Shown in pieces: positions 49,427 through 58,576 of a stretch of 64,000 nucleotides of DNA. Location: NCBI GenBank assembly GCA_027621355.1, contig JAQCBZ010000002.1, positions 59,938-123,937 of the forward strand. The letters are read 5' to 3'. This DNA is from Bacteroidota bacterium (GTDB taxonomy: Bacteria; Bacteroidota; Rhodothermia; Balneolales; Balneolaceae). A program made the position numbers and the translations under genes. Position 1 is the stretch's first letter; every line of letters starts with the position of its first letter. The notes beneath the pieces were generated by a model that saw nothing but the letters and a program-made list of their open reading frames with translations, did not search any database and was not told the origin of the DNA.

Positions 49427-52192
49427 TCAAGCACGAAGCTCGTCCAACATGGTTCGATAGGCATCCAACGATTGGGAGGAATCTTCCAACTTTTTGCGCT
49501 CTTTGGCCACAACCTCGTCAGGGGCAGAACCTACAAAATTGGGATTCTCTAGCTTCTTTTGGATCCCTTTTTGGAACCCTTCTAGGCGCTGAATTTCCTT
49601 TTGAAGGCGATCCACTTCCGCGTCTACATCAATGAGTCCTTCCAAAGGGATAAAGCAACGCTCTTCTCCAATTAATGTGCTCCGGCTAGCGTCCGGTTTG
49701 GGTGCATCCGTAGCCGCTGTAAGCGTGCACTCATGACCAAGTTTTTCGATGAGGGGCCGCTGACGATCCCAAAACGCTTCTGATTCTGCGTCGGTTGTTT
49801 GTAGCGTAATATGTAGAGGGTGCTTAGGTGACAGACCAAGACTTGCGCGGGTATTGCGAATAAATGTGATGAGCTCTTGGACTCGGCCAAAGTCTGCAAT
49901 CACACGTGATGAGGACGAATCGCCCACCTCTTGTTGCGTCGGATAGGGTTGGACGGTCAGGCTTTCTCCCTCGTTGCGCTGTTGCATCGTATGCCATAAT
50001 TCCTCCGTGATGAATGGCATGTAGGGGTGCAACAAACGAATCATCGCCTCAAATGTGCCCATGGCTCGAGACCATTGCTCGGGCTCAATTGGAGACTCAA
50101 AATCGGCAGGTTTTAGCACCTCGATATACCAGTCACAATAATCGTCCCATAGCAGGGTGTAGATTTCGTGTAACGCGTCATTGAGTCGTGCGTCTTGGAA
50201 GGCTTGATGGACCTGTTTTACCGTTTGGCGTAGCCGCTCGAGCATGTATTGATCCACCAAATTATCTGGCTCAAGATCCAGCTCTATGGTAGGTGATTCG
50301 GCGCCCATAGGATCAGCGCCTGTAGATCCGGCCCCTGAAGATTCTGCCGCTAGTGGGCGCTTTAGCATCAAAAACCGAAACGCATTCCACAGTTTGTTGG
50401 CAAAATTACGCCCTTGCTCACACAAGGCCTCATCAAACAAGATGTCATTGCCCGAAGGAGTGGAGAAAATCATCCCAAAGCGTGTCCCATCTGCACCAAA
50501 TTGGGCGATGAGCTCCAATGGGTCGGGCGAATTACCCAGTGATTTACTCATTTTCTGCCTCTTTTTATCGCGGACAATTCCATGAAGTACCACATCCTTG
50601 AATGGAGCTTCGCCCTTGAGGTAATACCCAGCCATAATCATTCGAGCAACCCAAAAGAAAAGGATTTCCGGAGCGGTCACCAGATGTTGGGTAGGGTAGT
50701 AATAGGTGATGTCCTCATTATCGGGTTCGGTTACCCCATCAAAAACGGAAAGTGGCCATAACCAAGAGCTGAACCACGTATCGAGCACATCCTCATCCTG
50801 ATGCAGATCCTCCAATGTTAGCGACCCACCCTTAGGATGCGCTGCTTGGGCTTTAGCAAGGGCTTCTTCTGCGGAATGAGCTACAAACATCGATTCAGTA
50901 TCGCCTTTCACGTTCCATGCGGGAATGCGATGTCCCCACCAAAGTTGCCTTGAAATACACCAGTCACGAATATTTTCCATCCAATGGAAGTAGGTGTTCT
51001 CAAATTTGGCCGGGTGGAATCGAATCTCACCCTCTTTCACTGCCTTGATCGCGGGCTGAGCCAATTCCTCCATTCGGCAGAACCATTGCAAAGAGAGTCG
51101 AGGCTCGATCACTGCACCGGTTCTTTCTGAAGTACCTACTTGATTGACCAAGTCCTCGGTTTTTTCGAGGATTCCTTCGCCATCAAGGGCTGCTGCCACC
51201 GCTTTTCGGGCCTCAAATCGCTCCAATCCGTCAAACGGAGAGCCTTCCAAGACAATATGACCCGTTGCTGATAGGATGTCCAGAATGGGAAGGTCGTGAC
51301 GTTGGCCAATCTCATAGTCATTAGGATCATGCGCGGGGGTAATCTTCAGGCATCCTGTCCCAAACTCTGGATCGACATACTCATCGGCAATCACAGGTAT
51401 CGTGCGATCCGTAAGGGGTACATGCACCTGCTTTCCCACCCACGTGGCCGCTCTAGGATCCTCAGGATGAATGGCAATCGCCACATCAGCCATAATGGTC
51501 TCTGGACGTGTGGTAGCGATGGTAAGCGTCGACGTTGGGTCATCGGCAAAGGCATACTTCACATGATAGAGGTGTCCTTGTTGCTCTTTGTAGATCACCT
51601 CCTCATCAGACAAGGCAGTTTGAGCCACAGGATCCCAATGGACCATTCGCTTGCCTCGATAGATATATCCATCTTCGTATAGCTTTACGAAGGTCGCACG
51701 AACCGCCTCACTCAACTCCTCATCCAGGGTAAAGCGTGTTCGCTCCCAGTCGCAGGAGGCTCCCAGCGTTTTGAGCTGTTTCAAGATCACTCCGCCATGT
51801 TCGTGGGTCCATTCCCACGCCTTCTCCAAAAACGCTTCCCGAGAGAGATCGCTTTTCTTTATCCCTTCGGCACGCAGTTTTTGGACAACTTTGGCCTCGG
51901 TAGCAATGCTTGCATGGTCTGTCCCAGGGACCCAGCACGTGTTATAGCCTTCCATTCGCGCCTTGCGAACCAGCACATCTTGCAATGAATTATTGAGCAT
52001 ATGCCCCATGTGGAGCACTCCCGTCACATTCGGAGGGGGAATCACAACCGTGTAGGGTTCTCGATCGTCGGGTGTAGATCGGAAGAATTGGTGCGAGTCC
52101 CAGTAGGCGGTCCATCTAGATTCGGACGCGCCTGGATCAAAATGTTTGGCGATAGATTCTGGGTCGATACCCTTGGGTGACGCCTGACTCAT
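49427..52192 (-). CDS. valS: Valyl-tRNA synthetase
   Basis: IPPPNVTGVLHMGHMLNNSLQD, CWVPGTDHASIATEAKV, WWGHRIPAWN, KMSKSLGNSPDPL. Confidence 0.97.
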   Translation of the reverse strand: MSQASPKGIDPESIAKHFDPGASESRWTAYWDSHQFFRSTPDDREPYTVVIPPPNVTGVLHMGHMLNNSLQDVLVRKARMEGYNTCWVPGTDHASIATEAKVVQKLRAEGIKKSDLSREAFLEKAWEWTHEHGGVILKQLKTLGASCDWERTRFTLDEELSEAVRATFVKLYEDGYIYRGKRMVHWDPVAQTALSDEEVIYKEQQGHLYHVKYAFADDPTSTLTIATTRPETIMADVAIAIHPEDPRAATWVGKQVHVPLTDRTIPVIADEYVDPEFGTGCLKITPAHDPNDYEIGQRHDLPILDILSATGHIVLEGSPFDGLERFEARKAVAAALDGEGILEKTEDLVNQVGTSERTGAVIEPRLSLQWFCRMEELAQPAIKAVKEGEIRFHPAKFENTYFHWMENIRDWCISRQLWWGHRIPAWNVKGDTESMFVAHSAEEALAKAQAAHPKGGSLTLEDLHQDEDVLDTWFSSWLWPLSVFDGVTEPDNEDITYYYPTQHLVTAPEILFFWVARMIMAGYYLKGEAPFKDVVLHGIVRDKKRQKMSKSLGNSPDPLELIAQFGADGTRFGMIFSTPSGNDILFDEALCEQGRNFANKLWNAFRFLMLKRPLAAESSGAGSTGADPMGAESPTIELDLEPDNLVDQYMLERLRQTVKQVHQAFQDARLNDALHEIYTLLWDDYCDWYIEVLKPADFESPIEPEQWSRAMGTFEAMIRLLHPYMPFITEELWHTMQQRNEGESLTVQPYPTQQEVGDSSSSRVIADFGRVQELITFIRNTRASLGLSPKHPLHITLQTTDAESEAFWDRQRPLIEKLGHECTLTAATDAPKPDASRSTLIGEERCFIPLEGLIDVDAEVDRLQKEIQRLEGFQKGIQKKLENPNFVGSAPDEVVAKERKKLEDSSQSLDAYRTMLDELRA
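50291..50350 (-). repeat. 4 x 15-bp degenerate tandem repeat in valS (AAESS-GAGST-GADPM-GAESP)
   Basis: gcggcagaatcttca / ggggccggatctaca / ggcgctgatcctatg / ggcgccgaatcacct on the coding strand. Confidence 0.85.
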
Positions 52193-52201
52193 AGCACCCC
52201 G

Positions 52202-53608
52202 TTAGCTTTTGCGGGTGAGTCTCACTCCAAAATGACCGTCACACCCATGCTTGTGGGGGAAGGTTTGGTACGCTTTGCCATCCTCAATAAGGACCTCTTC
52301 GGGGAGGTAGTCAGATAAATTATCCAGTTCAAACCCTTTATGCTTGGCTAAAAATGCCTGCACCTGCTCCCAATTCTCTTCTGGTTCCAAAGAGCATGTG
52401 CTGTACACAAGACGTCCACCTTTTTTGACCATCGTTGCAGCTTGGGCAAGTAGTTTGGACTGTAGTTGCACGATAGCCGCCAATTCCTCAGGCGTACGTC
52501 TCCATCGAAGATCCGCTCGTTTGCCAATCACACCCGTACCCGTACAAGGTGCATCAAGTAGCACACCATCCACCGGAGGCAATTCTAATTCCGTAACATC
52601 CCCGCGACGAATTCGAATATTCTCTGCATGATAATTCAGTGCACTTTCGGCCAATTTTTCGAGTCGTCTGGAATCTTGATCTACGGCAAGGATAGATCCC
52701 TCTCCATTCATCATATCCGAAAGCATAATTGACTTGGTCCCTGGCGCTGCGCATAGGTCATAGATCTGCTCACCAGGCTGTGCATCCAAAATGGTAGGCG
52801 CCATACCCGCTGCCACATCTTGCACCTGGCAAAGCCCTTTTTCCAAGAGCCCTTTTTGAAGAATAGGCTGCAGTGAGGAGACTTTATAATAATTGGGAAG
52901 CCAGTCAGACGCTTCAAAATCCACCTCTGCTTTTTGCAGACGTAGCTTGAAGTTTTCTGGGGAGGTGCGTTGAGCATTTACACGCACGGTATACTCTGGT
53001 CGTTGATTGTTGGCCTGCATCAACGCAAAGGCATCGCGCTCACCATAGCGTGCCACCCATCGCTCTACCAACCACTCGGGATGGGAATAGGTCACAGCGA
53101 TAAGTTTTTTACGATCTGCAAACGCTGGCTTTGGAAGCGTCGCCATATCACGCTGAAGGTGTCGAAGCATGGCATTGACCAAATCGCCCGTTTTTGAACC
53201 AAGCGTCGCTTTGGCAATCTCGACAGCCTCGTTAATGGTCGCATAGTCTGGGATATGCTCCATGTAGAGCATCTCATAGAAGGAGAGGCGCAAGATATTC
53301 TTTAGTGGAGCGGTCATGTCCTCCATGGAGATACTCGAGAACTCGCCCACCAAGAAATCAAGGTAACTACGGCGTCGCAACACACTCTGGACATACTCTC
53401 GTACTTGCGATCTCTCCCTAGAGGGAAGCTCATCCGCAGCCGTGAAATCAAGTTGTTGTTCCGTATCGAATGCAATAAGCATGTCGACACTTACTGAGCG
53501 TGCTGTTGGGTCTAAAGTCACGAGAATCTTGTCTAAAATCGTTTTAAATGTCAGCAATCCAAGCGAAGACAACACAGAACACGTGGTTTTCCCCGCAGAA
53601 TGCCTCAA
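52202..53608 (-). CDS. rsmB: 16S rRNA m5C967 methyltransferase RsmB (Sun/NOL1 family)
   Basis: NusB-like N-terminus, YDLCAAPGTKSIMLSDMM, VLLDAPCTGTGVIGKRADLRWRRTPEEL, LVYSTCSLEPEENWEQV. Confidence 0.93.
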   Translation of the reverse strand: MRHSAGKTTCSVLSSLGLLTFKTILDKILVTLDPTARSVSVDMLIAFDTEQQLDFTAADELPSRERSQVREYVQSVLRRRSYLDFLVGEFSSISMEDMTAPLKNILRLSFYEMLYMEHIPDYATINEAVEIAKATLGSKTGDLVNAMLRHLQRDMATLPKPAFADRKKLIAVTYSHPEWLVERWVARYGERDAFALMQANNQRPEYTVRVNAQRTSPENFKLRLQKAEVDFEASDWLPNYYKVSSLQPILQKGLLEKGLCQVQDVAAGMAPTILDAQPGEQIYDLCAAPGTKSIMLSDMMNGEGSILAVDQDSRRLEKLAESALNYHAENIRIRRGDVTELELPPVDGVLLDAPCTGTGVIGKRADLRWRRTPEELAAIVQLQSKLLAQAATMVKKGGRLVYSTCSLEPEENWEQVQAFLAKHKGFELDNLSDYLPEEVLIEDGKAYQTFPHKHGCDGHFGVRLTRKS

Positions 53609-53679
53609 TAAGCTAAACTTTTAATATACGCAACCCTACATCCTCATGCTACCTTCTGCCATCTATTTCGAAACTTTGA

Positions 53680-53710
53680 TTGATTTTTGAGAGGGCTCAT
53701 GCTACCTTTG
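53680..53710 (+). promoter_or_regulatory. Bacteroidota-type promoter of atpDC: TTG-N20-TACCTTTG
   Basis: TTG at 53680-53682 and an exact TAnnTTTG match at 53703-53710. Confidence 0.55.
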
Positions 53711-53742
53711 GATGCTGTACAATATGCTGAACACTGGCTTAA

Positions 53743-53779
53743 GGTGCTGTTTACTTTTACAAACGTAAGGGTAAGCACC
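53743..53779 (+). promoter_or_regulatory. Strong hairpin in the predicted atpDC 5' leader
   Basis: GGTGC-(TGT)-TTACTTTTAC-AAAC-GTAAGGGTAA-GCACC: 10-bp stem (2 G-U) plus a 5-bp perfect lower stem; no U-tract. Confidence 0.75.
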
Positions 53780-53790
53780 GCGTCTGTTAA

Positions 53791-55305
<1,515 letters not shown>

Positions 55306-55323
55306 CGTCAAACCTAAGTTCTC

Positions 55324-55629
55324 ATGGCAAACGAAACCTTTTCTGCAAAAATTATGACGCCTGTGGGTAAGGCGTTTGAGGGTGACGTACAAAGTGTGTC
55401 ACTCCCTGGAGAGAAAGGACGTTTCCAAGTGCTTTATGGTCACGCCCCGATATTGTCAACGCTCGTTCACGGGGATGTGCATGTGGTGGACGCAGCAGGT
55501 ACGCGCTCCTCGTTTAATGTGCAGGTTGGCTTCGTCGAAATGGTCAATAATTCCCTCACGCTTCTTGCGGAAAGTGTCACGGATGGCGCCTCTGCTTCAA
55601 GTGGAGCTGGCAGCGAAGCCAATTCATGA
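55324..55629 (+). CDS. atpC: F0F1 ATP synthase subunit epsilon
   Basis: AKIMTPVGKAFEGDVQSVSLPGEKGRFQVLYGHAPILSTL; directly after atpD. Confidence 0.93.
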   Translation: MANETFSAKIMTPVGKAFEGDVQSVSLPGEKGRFQVLYGHAPILSTLVHGDVHVVDAAGTRSSFNVQVGFVEMVNNSLTLLAESVTDGASASSGAGSEANS

Positions 55630-55635
55630 TGTTAG

Positions 55636-56307
55636 TCATTGGCTAGCAGTCCCTGATCTGGCATCGATATCAGCGAGTAGTTGCCGCTTCAACACCTGTT
55701 CAAACTCTTTTGTAGTCAACGTTTCGGGTGCTTCTAGTGCGGGCCCCACATGGATGACGCATTCTGGGCGCTGAGAATCCATGGTATGCATATGAATCGT
55801 CATGGGAACGACATCAAAGAGGATTCCCTCTTGATGAGCTTGACGTATGAGCCACTCCATCCCAGGCTTGAACGGGTGAATCCGGGGCTCAGAGAGGGGA
55901 TGGTTAAGTTCTCCTTCCGGATAGAGGAATAATGAGGCTTGAGGTCTATGAAAGGACTCCAAGGCATAGCGAAGACTACGAATCGAGCCCCTTGGATGAG
56001 ACAAATCGACAGAAAACACCCCAATCCTGGGAAAAAATGGGTGCTTTTGGACTTGTGCAAGGTCCATCATGGCTCGCGCTTGTTGTTTGAAGCGAGTCTG
56101 GTTCAACAATAGGGGGATAAGTGCGTCCCACCATGAGGTATGATTGCCATAATAAAGGGTCACACGATCGCGCGGAGGATGATACGCTTGATGGATAACC
56201 ACTCTGTGGAATCGAAGATGAAACATCCATCGCACCCATGCCCCAAAAACCTTCAAAAAAAGGGTATTTTCCTTGGCAGGAATAAACGTTTTTGTCGCTT
56301 TGGGCAT
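55636..56307 (-). CDS. 1-acyl-sn-glycerol-3-phosphate acyltransferase-like (PlsC/LPLAT) protein (ORF extends to 56421)
   Basis: YYGNHTSWWDALIPLLL (NHxxxxD), SLFLYPEGELN; start at MPKATK. Confidence 0.82.
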   Translation of the reverse strand: MPKATKTFIPAKENTLFLKVFGAWVRWMFHLRFHRVVIHQAYHPPRDRVTLYYGNHTSWWDALIPLLLNQTRFKQQARAMMDLAQVQKHPFFPRIGVFSVDLSHPRGSIRSLRYALESFHRPQASLFLYPEGELNHPLSEPRIHPFKPGMEWLIRQAHQEGILFDVVPMTIHMHTMDSQRPECVIHVGPALEAPETLTTKEFEQVLKRQLLADIDARSGTASQ

Positions 56308-56351
56308 AATAATAAGGGCGGAACCCGATAGATGAAGTCTCCCAAAAGGTA

Positions 56352-57173
56352 ATGGAAAGAACCAAAAACAACACCTTACCCCTGGATCGGATGCAGGAAC
56401 TTGAGACCTACGCCATGGCATGGTCCTCGCCGGTGTCTGAGGCGATACGCGTCCAGATAGATAAAGCTACGGCATCCTTGGCTTATGTGGACATGGCTTC
56501 AGGCCCGATGATGCGAGGTCTGCTTGGTTTTTTGGTTCGTGCCATGAGGGCGCAACGTGTCCTAGAAATTGGGACGTTTATAGGCACATCGGCGATGGTG
56601 ATGGCCGAAGCGATGGACAGTGTGCGTGATAGGCAAGCCCCCCACGCCCCACAGCTTCTTACGATTGACAAGAACAAACGATACATCGATTTGGTGAAGG
56701 GTGCATTTTCCCAAGAGCCTTACGCCTCGATTATTGAATCGGTGGAGGGAGATGCCCTTGCGATGCTTCGAGCGAGCGATCCAAGAATCGTTACAGACCA
56801 ACCATGGGATCTGATCTTTTTGGATGGGGACAAGGCGCATTATCCAGAGTATATTGAGTATGTCGTGGATTTGTTGCGCGTGGGCGGCATCTTGGTGATT
56901 GATAATGTGCTTTGGTATGGGCATGTGTTAGATGCTGAAACGTTAGCGGCCGATACACGTGCCTCCGATACACGTGGCTCCGATACACCTCCCTCCGACA
57001 CACTTGCCGGGAATGCTGACGCTCAAAAGCCCAACGCGACCCGTGACGAAAAGCACAAACAAAAAGCAGTGGCCATTGATCACATGAATCAACGACTCGC
57101 TCAAGACCCACGCCTTACCACCCAGATCCTCCCCTTTGGCGATGGACTCACCCTAGCAACCCGAATCCAATGA
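56352..57173 (+). CDS. Class I SAM-dependent O-methyltransferase (COMT family 3-like)
   Basis: MRGLLGFLVRAMRAQRVLEIGTFIGTSAMVMAEAM, WDLIFLDGDKAHYPEYIEYVVDLLRVGGILVIDNVLWYGHV, PFGDGLTLATRI. Confidence 0.92.
   Translation: MERTKNNTLPLDRMQELETYAMAWSSPVSEAIRVQIDKATASLAYVDMASGPMMRGLLGFLVRAMRAQRVLEIGTFIGTSAMVMAEAMDSVRDRQAPHAPQLLTIDKNKRYIDLVKGAFSQEPYASIIESVEGDALAMLRASDPRIVTDQPWDLIFLDGDKAHYPEYIEYVVDLLRVGGILVIDNVLWYGHVLDAETLAADTRASDTRGSDTPPSDTLAGNADAQKPNATRDEKHKQKAVAIDHMNQRLAQDPRLTTQILPFGDGLTLATRIQ
56946..57005 (+). repeat. 4 x 15-bp tandem repeat in the O-methyltransferase gene (AADTR-ASDTR-GSDTP-PSDTL)
   Basis: gcggccgatacacgt / gcctccgatacacgt / ggctccgatacacct / ccctccgacacactt. Confidence 0.95.
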
Positions 57174-57508
57174 GCATGCAACCCACCAAGCTGGACGTCT
57201 TTCAATCCAAGCAAGAGCTTCACATCAAGTGGCCAGATGGCAAAACCCATGAGCTGCCATTTTTTGGCCTTCGTAAAAACTGTCCATGTGTGGTCTGTCG
57301 TGGTGGACATGAGAAGATGGGGCAATTCGAGCTGGAACTTTTCTTTGTGCAACCCACAGGGCTCATGGCAGAGCTTCGGATGAAAAGCCTAAAAGCAGTA
57401 GGACGACATGCGATCCGGATCACCTGGAGTGATGGCCACAATGACGGCATGTACCGTCATGAGGATTTATACGAGTGGGGCGAGTATGTTGCAGCCAAGC
57501 AGGGGTGA
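57170..57508 (+). CDS. DUF971 family protein
   Basis: LHIKWPDGKTHELPFFGLRKNCPCVVCRGGHEKMG...MKSLKAVGRHAIRITWSDGHNDGMYRHEDLYEWG. Confidence 0.88.
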   Translation: MSMQPTKLDVFQSKQELHIKWPDGKTHELPFFGLRKNCPCVVCRGGHEKMGQFELELFFVQPTGLMAELRMKSLKAVGRHAIRITWSDGHNDGMYRHEDLYEWGEYVAAKQG

Positions 57509-57541
57509 GCAGGAGTGAGCAGGTTGACAAACCGCCCTTAT

Positions 57542-58570
57542 TCACCCAATCGTCTTTGAAATACGATTAGTTAGCGAAAGACCGAGAGGGGTTGTCGCCT
57601 CAAATCCCTCAATAAAAATGGTGTCGGTGTTGCGCTGATCTGCTTCCCGAAACCATTCATAGAGGTGCTTGGCTAGCATATCCAGCGATCCGGCATGTTG
57701 ATGCAGCATGGATGGGTGTTTTTGAGTGAGAGTCTGGATTTGGCTACGGCGATCCTCTGTATGAGTGACCACAAAGAGGCGGGGTTGTACTGGGGCGATA
57801 GAAGCTGCTTCAATCTGATTCAGGTCAAGCCACATCACCCTAGCCATAGGTGTGTAATGGCGATATTTGGTGCCCGGACTGAGCGGTGTTTGGTCGGCCT
57901 CGGCTGGTTGGGCTGGTACGTGGTGCGATGGGGTAGGGTTGACCATGATATTCGCTTCATGCCCAATCTCGTCTGCGCCAATCACACCGGGGCGTAAGAT
58001 GCGCCATGGGCTATCCACTGCCCACACCACGGTTGATTCAAGCCCAATCGCGGCCTGATCTCCATCCACCACAGCCACAGCATTGCCAAAATCATCCAAT
58101 ACATGTGACGCCTTTGTTGCGCTGGGTGAGCCCGAAAGGTTGGCACTTGGTGCTGCAAGCGGTCCGATATGCTCCAAAATCTCCAAAGCCATAGGATGAT
58201 TTGGGATTCGAATGGCTACCGTATCCAATCCTGCGGTTACAATGGAGGGTACTTGCTCTGAGGCTCGCAAAATTAAGGTCAAAGGGCCTGGCCAAAAGGC
58301 ATCTGCACACGCTTGATGCGCTTCGCTCCAACCCTCAACGAAAGGGAGGAGCTGGTCGACGGAGGCTCCATGTAGGATCATGGGATTGTCTTTGGGGCGC
58401 CCTTTGAGCGTGTAAATCGAGGCTAACGCGTCTGGATGCTGTACCGACGCAGCAAGCCCGTAGACGGTTTCGGTGGGAATAGCAATGACCTCCCCGTCTC
58501 CTAGTCGCCGTATTGCCTCTTGCACACTGATCCCCCGATTCATGCCATACACACTGATCCCCAGATTCAT
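57542..58570 (-). CDS. L-threonylcarbamoyladenylate synthase (Sua5/YrdC/YwlC)
   Basis: IAIPTETVYGLAASVQHPDALASIYTLKGRPKDNPMILH, PNHPMALEILEHIGPLAAPSANLSGSPS; C-terminal Sua5 domain; ATGA overlap with mfd. Confidence 0.94.
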   Translation of the reverse strand: MNLGISVYGMNRGISVQEAIRRLGDGEVIAIPTETVYGLAASVQHPDALASIYTLKGRPKDNPMILHGASVDQLLPFVEGWSEAHQACADAFWPGPLTLILRASEQVPSIVTAGLDTVAIRIPNHPMALEILEHIGPLAAPSANLSGSPSATKASHVLDDFGNAVAVVDGDQAAIGLESTVVWAVDSPWRILRPGVIGADEIGHEANIMVNPTPSHHVPAQPAEADQTPLSPGTKYRHYTPMARVMWLDLNQIEAASIAPVQPRLFVVTHTEDRRSQIQTLTQKHPSMLHQHAGSLDMLAKHLYEWFREADQRNTDTIFIEGFEATTPLGLSLTNRISKTIG

Positions 58571-58576
58571 GCCAAG
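58523..58576 (-). repeat. 27-bp tandem duplication (24/27 identical) spanning the mfd stop / sua5 start
   Basis: cacactgatcccccgattcatgccata / cacactgatccccagattcatgccaag. Confidence 0.93.
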
